Positions 17,017-26,492 are shown, numbered from the stretch's first letter. The stretch is DNA of 64,000 nucleotides from Foetidibacter luteolus (GCF_009650435.1 NZ_VVIP01000035.1:62001-126000), one strand, 5' to 3'. Notes: generated by a model from the sequence alone, not told the origin. Program-made: numbers and translations.

Positions 17017-17071
17017 AAAGTCAATGAGTCAAAAGGTCAATAAGTCAATGGGCTAATGCATTTGCCCCTTG

Positions 17072-17719
17072 CTACAGGTTCATATATCTGCTATAGGTAA
17101 AATGTTCATCTTCATCCAGGTCTGTTAGTATAAAACCGGCGTTTCTCGCCTTGCATTCCCTGGCAATAAGGGCGGCAGCTTTGGCAGTATTATTTTTATC
17201 CAGGTGGCTAAACGGTTCATCCATCAGCAGCCAGTCAAACGGCTGCATCAGAGAGCGTATAATGGCAATACGTTGCTGCTCACCATAGCTGCACAGGCCG
17301 GCACGTTGGTTTAAAATGTGCGTCACCTGCAATTCTTCAGCCATTTCCGCAATTTTACCTGCTTCGTAGTAAGGTTGTTGCAACAGCCGGTTAAGCTCAA
17401 TGTTTTCCCTTGCGGTAAGCTGTTGAAACAACCGCAGGTCCTGGAAAATAATGCTGATGTTTTGCTGCCGCATTAAAGCCAGGTTATCATCAGAAATACC
17501 CCGCAGCTCTTTGCCATTCCACACTACTGTTCCCTGGTAATCATCCCGCAATTTATACAGGGTATGTACCAGCGTTGTTTTGCCTGTACCGCTGGGCGCT
17601 TTTATCTTAATCCATTCCCCTTTTTCAAGGGTTACATTCCTGTTCCATACATCAGAGCCGCGTTGAGAAAACTTTTCTTTCAACGGTATGGGCACAATGT
17701 TGTTTAAATTAATCGTCAT
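17072..17719 (-). CDS. ABC transporter ATP-binding protein
   Basis: A 215-residue nucleotide-binding domain for the FtsX-like permease that follows. Walker A is APSGTGKT (41-48; the usual first Gly is Ala), Q-loop IIFQDLRLF, signature CSYGEQQR (in place of LSGGQ; unusual but retains S-x-G-E-Q), Walker B WLLMDEPFSHLD, and the D-loop. The degenerate signature is seen in some FtsE/MacB relatives. Short length without extensions fits a stand-alone ATPase subunit. A 376-bp intergenic region with the nested R3 structure lies upstream, which presumably includes the promoter. Confidence 0.85.
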   Translation of the reverse strand: MTINLNNIVPIPLKEKFSQRGSDVWNRNVTLEKGEWIKIKAPSGTGKTTLVHTLYKLRDDYQGTVVWNGKELRGISDDNLALMRQQNISIIFQDLRLFQQLTARENIELNRLLQQPYYEAGKIAEMAEELQVTHILNQRAGLCSYGEQQRIAIIRSLMQPFDWLLMDEPFSHLDKNNTAKAAALIARECKARNAGFILTDLDEDEHFTYSRYMNL

Positions 17720-17770
17720 GTTATGTACTCAGTTAGATGTACGAAGTGCAATTGCCCTGCGATTCTTTTA

Positions 17771-17930
17771 GATACCAGCGATAGTTTTATTTCGGTTATT
17801 TGTTATTTTATTATGGCCTCAATGAATGCCGCAATTTTTACGATACTGGCTGCGGCATTTCATGGCATCGTTCCTTGCGTCGCAAACCGACGAAGGAGGT
17901 TCGCCAGCGCCAAAATAAAATAACAAAGCT
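17771..17930. repeat. R3-containing inverted-repeat structure (MITE-like)
   Basis: Outer arms: TACCAGC at 17772-17779 against GCTGG at 17928-17932, and TTTGTTATTTTATT (17799-17812) against AATAAAATAACAAA (17914-17927), a perfect 14-bp inverted repeat. Inside is a hairpin AATGCCGCA (17825-17833) / TGCGGCATT (17851-17859) and an R3 fragment with GCATCGTTCCTTGCGTCGCA. It occupies most of the 376-bp gap 17720-18095; nothing coding is seen in the rest. Confidence 0.6.
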
Positions 17931-18054
17931 GGCTGGCAATCCGTTCATCTGTATATCAATGGGCGTCGTCCCGTTTCCGGCAATGTCAGCAAAGCAATTG
18001 GCAAATAACCGTATTTACTGCCGGCAAAGAATGAAAATAGGTATAAGCTCAGGA

Positions 18055-18083
18055 AAAAGAAAAAGTCCCGCTGGCGGGACTTT
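18055..18083 (-). terminator. Terminator of the DUF4836 gene
   Basis: Stem AAAGTCCCG (18062-18070) / CGGGACTTT (18075-18083) with a 4-nt loop, followed on the minus strand by a T-rich tract (TTTTTCTTTTT). It lies 12 bp past the stop of the DUF4836 gene. Confidence 0.8.
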
Positions 18084-18095
18084 GTTAAATTTTTA

Positions 18096-19787
18096 TTACT
18101 CAGCCGCCGGAGGGGGTGGCGGAACAAGAGACGAATCAGGCACAATAACCGGGGGTTCTATGCCATCCGTCTTCATGTGCTTTTTGGCAACTTTCGCCAC
18201 TTCAGTAAAGAATTCGGCCAGCGCAGCCAGGCTGTTCTTTTTTTCGTCCACCATTCTTATTTCAACAAGGCTGGCAGAAACTTTGTCGCTAACATGCTCC
18301 GATGTTGCTTTAACATCTTTAAAAGTAGCTTTTGCCTTATCCAGTACTGCTTTACCATCTTCGCCCATTGCAGAATCAACAGGAACACCTTGCAGAATGC
18401 GGGCTATATCAAAATACATGTTCATGTATTTGCCACTGCCAGATTTAACATCATCCGGTAAAGTAGCTTTGCCGCTTCCCGCTTTGTATTGTTGCAGCAG
18501 GGTGCTGTCTGTTGAATAAATAATGTTTTTGTCATCAATAGACAGTGCTACGCCGGGAGGCACACCTTTTAACGCGTAACCGTTGCCTGTTTTTTCTACC
18601 ATGCCTTTTCCGGCAAAAGCATTCATCACTTTTTCAAAAGAAGCTTTATCGCCCACTTTGGTGTTGAAAATTACTTTTACTTCCGGCTCTTTAGATTTAG
18701 CTGCCGGGTAGTAAGGGTTTTCTTTCTCAACAACGGAAAAGTCTGAAACAATCACCGCAAAATCGCCTTTGATGGCTTTTGTAATATCCTCGGCGGTAAT
18801 ACCTAACTGGCCGAGAAACTGGTTAGCCTGGCCTTCAAAACCGGAAAACTTGAGTATGTCTGCCAGTATGCCCATGTCGAAAGAGAAAGCCATAAAACCG
18901 TCAATGGCGTTGGATGGGTACTTTGTTACCATATCCATGTCCACGGTTTTGTTTTCGTGTTTCTTTAAAATTTCTTCCAGCGCTTTGCTGTTGTAAGCTT
19001 TGCCCGCGCCGACTATTTTACCATCTTCAAAATTAAAAGTGCTTGCCTGGTAATATTCTTTCAATAAATCGGCGGCTTTGGTCATGCCAATCATCGGCAC
19101 TGTTTCAATAACAGATGAGTAATTAGACCACATGGTTGCATCCGCTTTTTCTTTTGCCAGCTCCCTGTACTCCGCAATAGCGGCTACGGATTCTGCTTCC
19201 TTCAGTTCGTACAGTTTTGTTAGCTGCAACTGGGATAGTGTGCCTTCACCTGTAGAATAAGTGCCCGGGGAATCTTTGCCGCCAGTTACCGCTGAAATGA
19301 TGATTACATCACTGTTCCAGCCGGCAACAAAATCATCACCCAGGGCTGCATAAGAATATTTAGCGTCTTTTTTTATGGTAGCCTGTGGTGCATGCTTTTT
19401 TACGAAAGCTTCAAATTTTGATGCATCGGCAGTTATACCTATCAATGCGAAAGAAACGGTTTGGCCGCCCATCATAGAGCCGCCGGTTTTAACAAAGGCA
19501 TACAGATCTTCCTTAAAGTCAATACCTGCATCTTTTATATCTGTAGCCATGTTTTTAAACTTAGACAGGCTGGAATCGTTCAGCCCTTCTGTAGGGAAGG
19601 CGAGTACAGAATCAAGTTTAAAGTTGCTTTTAGCCAGCTTTTCCGCAAGGTTGCGTGGGCTTAACGAAATAACGTAAGTGGCATCTTTTGGTATGAATTT
19701 GGCCTGTTTGGGCACTGATTTTTTACAGGATGCGAATACTGCCGCCACTATAACCAGCAGGAGCAGTGTTTTTAAGGATAACTTCAT
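18096..19787 (-). CDS. DUF4836 family lipoprotein
   Basis: A 563-residue lipoprotein: MKLSLKTLLLLVIVAAVFASCKKS gives a lipobox (FASC) with the lipidated Cys at residue 20. The family's opening IPKDATYVISLSPRNLAEKL follows at about residues 33-52. The whole length is the DUF4836 domain, common in Bacteroidota outer membranes; function unknown. The C-terminal tail is proline-rich (PPPPPAAE). It ends in a strong hairpin terminator and is a single-gene unit. It is followed on the same strand by the GH3 fusion gene upstream, separated by 436 bp containing an R1 copy, so no co-transcription is likely. Confidence 0.85.
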   Translation of the reverse strand: MKLSLKTLLLLVIVAAVFASCKKSVPKQAKFIPKDATYVISLSPRNLAEKLAKSNFKLDSVLAFPTEGLNDSSLSKFKNMATDIKDAGIDFKEDLYAFVKTGGSMMGGQTVSFALIGITADASKFEAFVKKHAPQATIKKDAKYSYAALGDDFVAGWNSDVIIISAVTGGKDSPGTYSTGEGTLSQLQLTKLYELKEAESVAAIAEYRELAKEKADATMWSNYSSVIETVPMIGMTKAADLLKEYYQASTFNFEDGKIVGAGKAYNSKALEEILKKHENKTVDMDMVTKYPSNAIDGFMAFSFDMGILADILKFSGFEGQANQFLGQLGITAEDITKAIKGDFAVIVSDFSVVEKENPYYPAAKSKEPEVKVIFNTKVGDKASFEKVMNAFAGKGMVEKTGNGYALKGVPPGVALSIDDKNIIYSTDSTLLQQYKAGSGKATLPDDVKSGSGKYMNMYFDIARILQGVPVDSAMGEDGKAVLDKAKATFKDVKATSEHVSDKVSASLVEIRMVDEKKNSLAALAEFFTEVAKVAKKHMKTDGIEPPVIVPDSSLVPPPPPAAE

Positions 19788-19987
19788 AAATGTTGATTGT
19801 AGTTCTTTGAATGAAAGGCGAAAGTAATTTTTTAGTTTAAAAGCTGCGTCATTTATCTATAAAAGGCAAATTTCGGTTAGGATTAGGCGGGTTTTTCATG
19901 TGGTGAAGTGTTGGTGCGTACCATACGTTGTTTAAGCGGCTGCCGCCAAACTGTTTCGACGGAACACAAACTCCACCAAATTCAATA

Positions 19988-20070
19988 ACAGACCAGTAAC
20001 CTGCAACTTGTAACCAGTAACCGTTTACACTTCAACAGACCGGTAACCTGCAACCGGTAACCGGTAACTG
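19988..20070. repeat. Short GTAACC-type tandem repeat
   Basis: Degenerate repeats of CAGACCrGTAACCTGCAAC and (C)CGGTAACC, the latter up to three in a row at 20052-20070. Together with R1 copy B it accounts for the right-hand part of the 436-bp gap 19788-20223; no gene is seen in that gap. Confidence 0.6.
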
Positions 20071-20078
20071 TCTTTCGG

Positions 20079-20182
20079 GTGAGGGATTGAAGCGGATACC
20101 CCGGTGAGGCCATTGCAGCAGGGCTTCTGTGCCGGAGTATGAGCGGAAAGCCCGACCCCTTGCGATAGCTTGGGGGCACCCC
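20079..20182 (+). repeat. R1 dispersed repeat, copy B
   Basis: Full copy opening GTGAGGGATTGAAGCGGAT, stem GGGCTT / AAGCCC, then the CCCC-TTGCGATAGCTT-GGGG hairpin; the closing CACGCC is changed to CACCCC. It lies 40 bp past the stop of the GH3 fusion gene. Confidence 0.85.
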
Positions 20183-20223
20183 CAAAAAACCTAACAGCGC
20201 ATGCTGTAGCTGTGTTTAAAAAT

Positions 20224-23163
20224 CTAATTTAAAGTTTGCGTTATCAACTGATCGGTTGTAAGAAAAGACCGGTAAATGGCATCCTGTATATTGGAGCGTA
20301 CGTTTAAACGGCCAAGGCGCAGGTTATCGCCGCCGGTTGGGTAAACGCGGTTGGAAAGAAATATGTACAACAGGTTGTAACGGGGGTCTGCCCAAACGCA
20401 GGTGCCTGTGAACCCTGTATGGCCAAAAGTTTGCGGGGATACAAAGCTGGCGGGATAATGGTCTTTGCGGGTGGCGTTGTCTTTTTCCGGCTTATCGAAG
20501 CCCAGGCCGCGGCGGCTGATGTTGCTGTGGTAACCGGTAAAGAAATCAATGGTTTCTTTTTTCAGCAGCCTTATGCCGTTAAGCGCTCCGCCATTTAGCA
20601 GTAACTGGTAAAGCTGGGCAAGGTCGTAAGCATTGCTGAAAAGGCCGGCATGACCGGCAATGCCCCCGAACATGGCCGCCCCGGGGTCGTGTACATAACC
20701 CTGTATCTGCTGCAGCCTGAAGTATTTTTCCCTTTCTGTTGGGGCTATGTTGCTGGCTGGTATATGCTGCAAAGGGTTAAAAGTGGTGCTGGCCATGCGC
20801 AGTGGCTGGTAGAAGGTTTCCCTGGTGTAAGCGGCAAGGCTTTTGCCGGTTACCTGTTCAACAATTTTACCCAGGAAGATGAAGTCGTTATCGCTGTAAA
20901 TATATTTTTCTTCGGCAAGCACAGGGCTTTGAAGTATGCGCTGGTAAATAGTATCCTGCCAGGCATTGCGCATATACATTTGTTGCGCAACGGGAATTGA
21001 AAAACTGTCGGTTGCGGTAGAATCGTAGAAGCCGGGCTTAGGTATGCCGCTTACTTCAATGGTTTCTTTATAAAAGGGTATGAAAGCAACCAGGCCCGCC
21101 TGGTGCAACAGTATGTTTTTTAACAGCAGGTTTTGTTTATTGGTGCCGCGTACCCACGGCAGGTAATCGCCAAGTGTTTTGTTGATGTCTAATTTACCTT
21201 CCTCATACAGCTTCATTACACTAACCGTGGTTGCGCTTATTTTGGTAACACTGGCAAGATCGTACAGGGTAGAGAGAGAAATTGGCTGCAGGCTGTCGTA
21301 AGTCATGTAGCCGTAAGCTTTTTCAAAAACAACCTTACCATCTTTAGCTACCAGCACCACGCAGCCCGGGGTAGCCCTTTCAAAAATGGCATTGTTGGCA
21401 ATTGAATCTATAACGGCAAGTTTAGCCGCATCCATACCAACGTTTGCCGGTTGTGTATAAGGAAAGTAATAGTTGTACGCAATGCCGGCGCCAAACTTAA
21501 GATTACCGCAAACTGTAACCGGTAATTTGCCTAAAGCACTCAGCTTGCCGGTTAGTACATCAAAAGCCGCCTGGTGAACAATGGCGTCATCTTCGTAACA
21601 GGCAAACAAATTAGGCGCTTCACAAAAATTACTGATGGCGTAAGGGTTACCAAAGGCAAGCACTACGCTGCCCTTTTGCTGCTGCAGCCCGTTTATCAAT
21701 TGCTTTGCCGCAGCACTAATGCCGTAGTTATTGGCAGGCCGCCTGCTGTAGGCGTGAACTCCTGTAACAATAACATCGTATTTGCCTGTAACGGCGCTTA
21801 AAATTTGTTGTGCCCTGTCGCTGCCATCTTTGTAGTCGCACAGGTATATATCTGCATTGAAAGTATTTTTTATCAGGCTGGCAAAACTGTTGGCCAGGCT
21901 TAGCCCAACACCAACAAAGGCAACCTTTTTAGTTTTGGTTAAAGGAACAATGGTTTTGTCTGCATTGCTTAACAGCGTAATGGCATTATTGGCCAGTTGG
22001 GTTTTTATGTTAATGGTTTGGCTGTTCAGTTCTTCTGTAAGCCCCTTTGTTTCCACGTATTGTTTGTTATGTAAGCCAAGGCTATACTTGTAAAGCAATA
22101 CCTTTTTTACCCTTGCATCAATATCATCCCATTGCAGCCTGCCTGCTTTTATGGCCTGCTTTACCAGTTTTAGGCTGCCTTCAATATCATCGGGCAGGCA
22201 CAGCATATCGTTACCGGCAATTAAAGACTGCAGCGAAATTTGCCCGCCGGGGTAAAATTTGGTAACGCCCTTCATCTCCAGCGCATCGGTAAAAGTAAGG
22301 CCCTTAAAACCCAGCTCATCCTTTAGTAAGCCTGTTACATTTTTCTGCGAAATAGAGGTTGCCAGGTTTTGCGTAGTATCAATAACCGTAACATACAGGT
22401 GCGCATTCATAACGCTGCCCACGCCGGCTTTAATTAGCTCAACAAACGGGTATAATTCCAGCGAATCCAGTTGGGCCCTTGATTTATTGATCACCGGCAA
22501 ATCAAAATGAGAATCCACGGCTACATCGCCATGGCCGGGAAAATGTTTGGCACAGGCCAGCACGCCCTGCTCCTGTAAGCCCTTCATATACTCAACGCCG
22601 AATAATGCTACTTTGTATTTGTCTTCACCAAAACTCCTGTCGTTGATTACAGGGTTGGCAGGATTGTTATTTACATCTACATCCGGCGCAAAATTTACAT
22701 GAATGCCCAATCTTTTGCACTGGGCGCCTACAGCTTTGCCAAACTCATATACCAATTGCGCATCCTGTACGGCGCCCATCATCAATTGGCGCGGAAAGCT
22801 TATTACACTATCCAGCCGCATGCCCAGGCCCCACTCCCCATCAATGGTAATCATTAGCGGAACCTTAGAAATGCCCTGGTAAAAATTGGTAAGGTTGGCC
22901 TGCCGTACCGGCCCGCCCTGGAAGAAACACAAACCGCCAACATGGTATTTTTTGATAAGCCGCGTAACTTTTTTAACATGGTCATCGCCCAGGTTGCTAT
23001 GGGCACGGATAATCATTAACTGGGCAATTTTTTGGTTTTTATTCAGCGTATTAAATACACTGTCAACCCAGGCAACCGCTTCAGGTGTTTGTTTTACAAA
23101 AGGCTGAGAAAACAGCAAAGCGCTTAATCCGCAACAAATAAGAAGGCCAAACAATTTTTTCAT
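20224..23163 (-). CDS. GH3 beta-N-acetylhexosaminidase fused to serine beta-lactamase-like domain
   Basis: A 979-residue exported fusion. After a signal peptide (MKKLFGLLICCGLSALLFSQ) comes a GH3 domain with KHFPGHGDVAVDSHFDLP (NagZ signature with the catalytic His-Asp) and TDALEMKG (nucleophile Asp). A GH3 C-terminal domain follows, and then a class C beta-lactamase/penicillin-binding-like serine hydrolase with S-x-x-K (SVTK), Y-x-N-like YSDND and HTG (in FGHTGFTG). This combination is a recognised Bacteroidota architecture, probably acting on peptidoglycan fragments: one domain removes GlcNAc, the other works on peptide or ester bonds. The ATG at 23163 is preferred over one 6 codons upstream because it places the signal peptide at the start. 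R1 copy B lies just downstream. Confidence 0.85.
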   Translation of the reverse strand: MKKLFGLLICCGLSALLFSQPFVKQTPEAVAWVDSVFNTLNKNQKIAQLMIIRAHSNLGDDHVKKVTRLIKKYHVGGLCFFQGGPVRQANLTNFYQGISKVPLMITIDGEWGLGMRLDSVISFPRQLMMGAVQDAQLVYEFGKAVGAQCKRLGIHVNFAPDVDVNNNPANPVINDRSFGEDKYKVALFGVEYMKGLQEQGVLACAKHFPGHGDVAVDSHFDLPVINKSRAQLDSLELYPFVELIKAGVGSVMNAHLYVTVIDTTQNLATSISQKNVTGLLKDELGFKGLTFTDALEMKGVTKFYPGGQISLQSLIAGNDMLCLPDDIEGSLKLVKQAIKAGRLQWDDIDARVKKVLLYKYSLGLHNKQYVETKGLTEELNSQTINIKTQLANNAITLLSNADKTIVPLTKTKKVAFVGVGLSLANSFASLIKNTFNADIYLCDYKDGSDRAQQILSAVTGKYDVIVTGVHAYSRRPANNYGISAAAKQLINGLQQQKGSVVLAFGNPYAISNFCEAPNLFACYEDDAIVHQAAFDVLTGKLSALGKLPVTVCGNLKFGAGIAYNYYFPYTQPANVGMDAAKLAVIDSIANNAIFERATPGCVVLVAKDGKVVFEKAYGYMTYDSLQPISLSTLYDLASVTKISATTVSVMKLYEEGKLDINKTLGDYLPWVRGTNKQNLLLKNILLHQAGLVAFIPFYKETIEVSGIPKPGFYDSTATDSFSIPVAQQMYMRNAWQDTIYQRILQSPVLAEEKYIYSDNDFIFLGKIVEQVTGKSLAAYTRETFYQPLRMASTTFNPLQHIPASNIAPTEREKYFRLQQIQGYVHDPGAAMFGGIAGHAGLFSNAYDLAQLYQLLLNGGALNGIRLLKKETIDFFTGYHSNISRRGLGFDKPEKDNATRKDHYPASFVSPQTFGHTGFTGTCVWADPRYNLLYIFLSNRVYPTGGDNLRLGRLNVRSNIQDAIYRSFLTTDQLITQTLN

Positions 23164-23326
23164 CAGGTTCTGTTTAATCAAAACACAAGTTATGGATTAA
23201 TGGAATTGAGAATGCAGTATTAGCTATGGAACCGCTGTAGATGCAGGGTGTTTTAACATGTTGGCCATGCGGTCAAACAATATATTTTCGTTTATCTTGC
23301 AAAACATTCACCATTAAAAGCAAAGA

Positions 23327-23983
23327 ATGGTTGCTGCAATTATAAAAGGGCTTACACTGGGTATATTGCTGGGCATTTCTGTTGGGCCTGTTATATTTTC
23401 CATTATCAAACAAAGCATTAATAATGGGCATAAGGGTGGCTACATTTTTATAAGCGGGGTTGCCGCCAGCGATATTGCGGTAATACTTATTGCCAACCTG
23501 TTTACATCGCTTTTTCAATCCATTATGGATCATGAAAAAGTGATTGGTATATCGGGCAGCATTTTTCTGGTAGCGCTTGGCGTGTACTATTTTTTCTTTA
23601 AAAAGGCTGAGGTGAGCGATGAAGGCAGGAGTTTGGTAAAAACCTTTCGCAAGAGAGACATGGCCGGCATATTTGCATCCGGCTTTTTAATGAATGCCCT
23701 TAACCCCGGCGCCCTGGTTTTTTGGCTGGCAGCCTCTGCCACCATTATGGCCGACTCAAAAACGGAACAGTTCCCCAACCGTTACAGGTTTATCGTGTTT
23801 GCCACCTGCATACTGTTTAACATTGGCGCAGACATATTAAAGGTTTTGCTGGCCAACAAAATAAGGCCCAAATTAACTGTTCACAATATCCATATCATCA
23901 ACAGAATTTCCGGGTTAATCTTCATTGGTTTTGGTATCGCCCTGGCCTGGGGCATTATTAATTATGTTGATAAAATGCATTGA
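23327..23983 (+). CDS. LysE/RhtB family translocator
   Basis: A 218-residue membrane protein with about six membrane segments and the LysE-family opening GLTLGILLGISVGPVIFSIIKQ (residues 8-29), where the GxxxxxxPGP-like turn (here VGPV) occurs. The second half has NPGALVFWLAASAT, the family's N-P motif. LysE proteins export amino acids such as lysine, threonine or homoserine; the substrate cannot be told. The start at 23327 lies in a 163-bp divergent gap from the GH3 fusion gene. An AACCGCC-TCC-GGCGGTT hairpin at 24102-24118, about 120 bp downstream, may end its transcript. Confidence 0.85.
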   Translation: MVAAIIKGLTLGILLGISVGPVIFSIIKQSINNGHKGGYIFISGVAASDIAVILIANLFTSLFQSIMDHEKVIGISGSIFLVALGVYYFFFKKAEVSDEGRSLVKTFRKRDMAGIFASGFLMNALNPGALVFWLAASATIMADSKTEQFPNRYRFIVFATCILFNIGADILKVLLANKIRPKLTVHNIHIINRISGLIFIGFGIALAWGIINYVDKMH

Positions 23984-24002
23984 TACCTGCATCGCATGTA
24001 TT

Positions 24003-24058
24003 TTTTATGGTACCGGCGATAGTATTTTATGGGAGCATCGTTGCGTCGCAATCCTTTC
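24003..24058 (-). repeat. R3 dispersed repeat, copy 2
   Basis: Minus-strand copy: GGATTGCGACGCAACGATGC, CCATAAA, TACTATCGCCGGTACC, in the same order as at 12875-12930. It lies downstream of the LysE gene. Confidence 0.75.
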
Positions 24059-24101
24059 ATCGTTCTGTTCTCTGGGCGGTATTTAAGCGGGTATTAATTT
24101 A

Positions 24102-24118
24102 AACCGCCTCCGGCGGTT
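24102..24118. other. Hairpin in LysE downstream region
   Basis: AACCGCC-TCC-GGCGGTT, a 7-bp perfect stem. No clear T tract follows in either direction, so it may be a weak terminator or a repeat part rather than a classical terminator. Confidence 0.5.
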
Positions 24119-24244
24119 AATGCTGCATAATCACTCTGGCCAACCTGCCCCTGCAAATTATAGCACCGGGTCACTTCTTCAATTGCAGCTTTTTAACTTG
24201 TCCTTTAAACAATCCCGCTTAGTTTTAGCACAACAAAACATCTG

Positions 24245-24811
24245 ATGCAAAAACCGCTGCTGCTCTCATTCTTCATTCTTTTGTTTTCAACCGTATATGC
24301 GCAGGAAGATTTTGTGATCCTGAAAAAAAAGAACAAGACGATTAAAAACTATATGTCTGGCTCTTACATAGAGTTCCAGCTAAATAACTATCAGTGGATG
24401 GGTGGCTATATTAAGGCCATCAGGAATGATTCTTTGCTTATACAGATGATGGCGGTAAGAAAGCTGGGCACCATTTGGGGTAACTATGTGGAAGATACCA
24501 GTTGGATGAACGTTTTTCCTGTGCATATTAACGAGATTATCGCCGTGCCCAAACAGTCGCAATCAGCGGAAATATTTACCAATGGTACGCTGCTGCAGGT
24601 GGGCAGCGCCGGTTATATGGCGTTAAATATTATCAACGGGCTTTCTAAAAATGAAGAAGTGTTCAGCGGTAACAACCTGCGTAACCTGGGTATAGCCGCC
24701 GGCGTTTTTGGGATAGGCACGTTGCTGCACCTTACGCATCCCTCCGTATGGAAGCTGGGAAAAAAATACCGGCTGCAGTACATTAAGCTTAACGAAGCCC
24801 CTAAATCGTAA
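24245..24811 (+). CDS. Exported conserved hypothetical protein
   Basis: A 188-residue protein with signal peptide (MQKPLLLSFFILLFSTVYAQ; cut after YAQ). Residues 20-110 look like a small beta-structure (FVILKKKNKTIKNYMSGSYIEF, RNDSLLIQMMAVRKLGTIWG, HINEIIAVPK), and the C-terminal part contains a hydrophobic stretch (LRNLGIAAGVFGIGTLLHL) that could be a membrane segment. I know similar uncharacterised proteins from Chitinophagaceae, but no named domain. Likely envelope-associated. A palindromic repeat region lies downstream. Confidence 0.65.
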   Translation: MQKPLLLSFFILLFSTVYAQEDFVILKKKNKTIKNYMSGSYIEFQLNNYQWMGGYIKAIRNDSLLIQMMAVRKLGTIWGNYVEDTSWMNVFPVHINEIIAVPKQSQSAEIFTNGTLLQVGSAGYMALNIINGLSKNEEVFSGNNLRNLGIAAGVFGIGTLLHLTHPSVWKLGKKYRLQYIKLNEAPKS

Positions 24812-24911
24812 GGCAGTAGCAGAAGCTGCCGTTATGTTGATGGGCGCAAAAAGTCAAACCCTATACTGCGGGCAAGCTGCCACAAAGAACCGGAAGATGA
24901 AAGTAGTGCGA

Positions 24912-24960
24912 CGCAATCCCGAAGTTTCGGGACGACGCAATCCCGAAGTTTCGGGACTAT
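24912..24960. repeat. Two tandem TCCCGAAGTTTCGGGA palindromes
   Basis: Imperfect palindrome TCCCGAAGTTTCGGGA at 24918-24933 and again at 24942-24957, each preceded by GACGCAA. Such short GTCCCGAAxxTTCGGGAC units are a common intergenic feature in Bacteroidota. They lie between the exported hypothetical and mtgA. Confidence 0.8.
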
Positions 24961-25070
24961 GCAAAACCAAAGCTGGTCACCAAAAAATTCCCGATGTTTT
25001 CCGTCTTCTTTGACTTTGTAATTTCCCTGTCTTTCCGGACTTAACCGACTTTCTTTATCTTGCCGGCCAG

Positions 25071-25808
25071 ATGGCAAAGAAGCAATCAAAATCTTTATTC
25101 AGGCGTGTTTTTCGTAAATGTGTTCGTGTATTTATCATATTGTTTATTTTATCTAATGTGTATTTAATCATGTGCAAGTGGGTAATGCCGCCCATAACAC
25201 TAACACAGTTTTTTAACCTGTTTGGCTATGGCCTTAAAAGGGATTATGTAAGCTGGGACGAACTATCGCCCAATATAAAACTGGCAGCCATGGCGGGTGA
25301 AGACCAGTTGTTTCCCGACCATGACGGGTTTGACTGGAAAGCTTTGGAGAAAAGCCTGGCAGATAACCCCAAAAAGAAAAACAAGAAGCGTGGCGCCGGC
25401 GCCAGTACTATTAGCCAGCAAACTGCCAAGAATGTTTTTTTGTGGCAGGGCAACGGAATTCTACGGTACATTAGAAAAGTGCCGGAATTCTACTACACTA
25501 AGATGATTGAATGGATATGGGGTAAGCAACGCATACTGGAAGTGTACTTAAATACTATTGAAATGGGCCCGGGAATATTTGGCGCCGAAGCCGCTGCGCA
25601 AACCTATTTTGGCAAACCTGCAACCCAATTAAGCAGGGCTGAAGCAGCCATGATTATAGCTTGCCTGCCCAACCCCAAAGTGTATACTGTTAAGCCTGTA
25701 AGCAGGTTTGTGCGCTGGAAGCACCAATGGATATTGAGGCAGATGAATAACCTTGCGGATGATCCCGATATACTTGCCTTAACCCGGCAAACAACAGAAA
25801 CCCGCTAA
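25071..25808 (+). CDS. mtgA: Monofunctional peptidoglycan glycosyltransferase
   Basis: A 245-residue GT51 enzyme that polymerises lipid II into glycan strands at the outer face of the inner membrane. One membrane segment (about residues 20-36) is followed by the GT51 motifs: AGEDQLFPDHDGFDWKAL (catalytic Glu at 77), RGAGASTISQQTAKNVFLW, the second-Glu motif KQRILEVYLNTIEMGPGIFGAEAAAQTYFG, and LSRAEAAMI. No transpeptidase domain, so it is of MtgA type; length matches that family. It ends 66 bases before recR on the same strand; the two may be co-transcribed but are functionally unrelated. Confidence 0.92.
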   Translation: MAKKQSKSLFRRVFRKCVRVFIILFILSNVYLIMCKWVMPPITLTQFFNLFGYGLKRDYVSWDELSPNIKLAAMAGEDQLFPDHDGFDWKALEKSLADNPKKKNKKRGAGASTISQQTAKNVFLWQGNGILRYIRKVPEFYYTKMIEWIWGKQRILEVYLNTIEMGPGIFGAEAAAQTYFGKPATQLSRAEAAMIIACLPNPKVYTVKPVSRFVRWKHQWILRQMNNLADDPDILALTRQTTETR

Positions 25809-25874
25809 CCCCGTAACCATTGCCAGCTTGTTGGCCTTACCTTTGTTCAATTCATAAATAATATAAAGCAACGG

Positions 25875-26492
25875 ATGCAGTTACCTTCTAACTTACTTGA
25901 AAACGCGGTTAACGAGTTTGCGAAACTGCCGGGCATAGGAAAAAAAACTGCCTTGCGTATGGTGCTGCATTTGCTGAAGCAGGATGTAAATGATGTTACC
26001 CACTTTAGTGAAACCATTGCTAAAATGCGCAGCGAAATAAAATTCTGCCAGCGTTGCTTTAATGTCAGCGATGGCGATATATGTTCTATTTGCGCCAATG
26101 CATTCCGGCATCAGCGGCTGATATGTGTTGTGGAAAACATACGTGATGTAATAGCGGTGGAAAGCACACAGCAATTTAACGGAACTTATCATGTGCTGGG
26201 CGGGATAATTTCCCCACTGGATGGCATCGGGCCCGGCCAGCTTTCTATTGAGCCACTTGTAAGCCGTGTTGAAAAAGAACAGACAGAAGAGATTATTTTT
26301 GCCTTAAGCCCAAATATACAGGGCGATACAACCATCTATTATATCCAGAAGAAAATACAACATCTGCCCTGCAAAATAACCACCATTGCAAGGGGTATAG
26401 CATTTGGCGGCGAGCTTGAGTATGCCGATGAAATGACACTTGCCAGAAGCCTTGCCAACCGCTTGCCTGTACAACAATATGTAAAGGCGTAA
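25875..26492 (+). CDS. recR: Recombination protein RecR
   Basis: A 205-residue RecR, which works with RecF/RecO to load RecA at single-stranded gaps. Seen are the N-terminal helix-hairpin-helix (ENAVNEFAKLPGIGKKTALR), the zinc site C58-x2-C61...C70-x2-C73 (KFCQRCFNVSDGDICSIC), and the Toprim domain with VVENIRDVIAVE and a GGEL turn. Length matches the family (about 200). No recF or recO is nearby. Confidence 0.95.
   Translation: MQLPSNLLENAVNEFAKLPGIGKKTALRMVLHLLKQDVNDVTHFSETIAKMRSEIKFCQRCFNVSDGDICSICANAFRHQRLICVVENIRDVIAVESTQQFNGTYHVLGGIISPLDGIGPGQLSIEPLVSRVEKEQTEEIIFALSPNIQGDTTIYYIQKKIQHLPCKITTIARGIAFGGELEYADEMTLARSLANRLPVQQYVKA

Noticed and set aside
24832..25070. Short minus-strand frame with a repeated VPKLRDCV peptide
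   Set aside because: It is the translation of the two tandem TCCCGAAGTTTCGGGA palindromes, not a gene.
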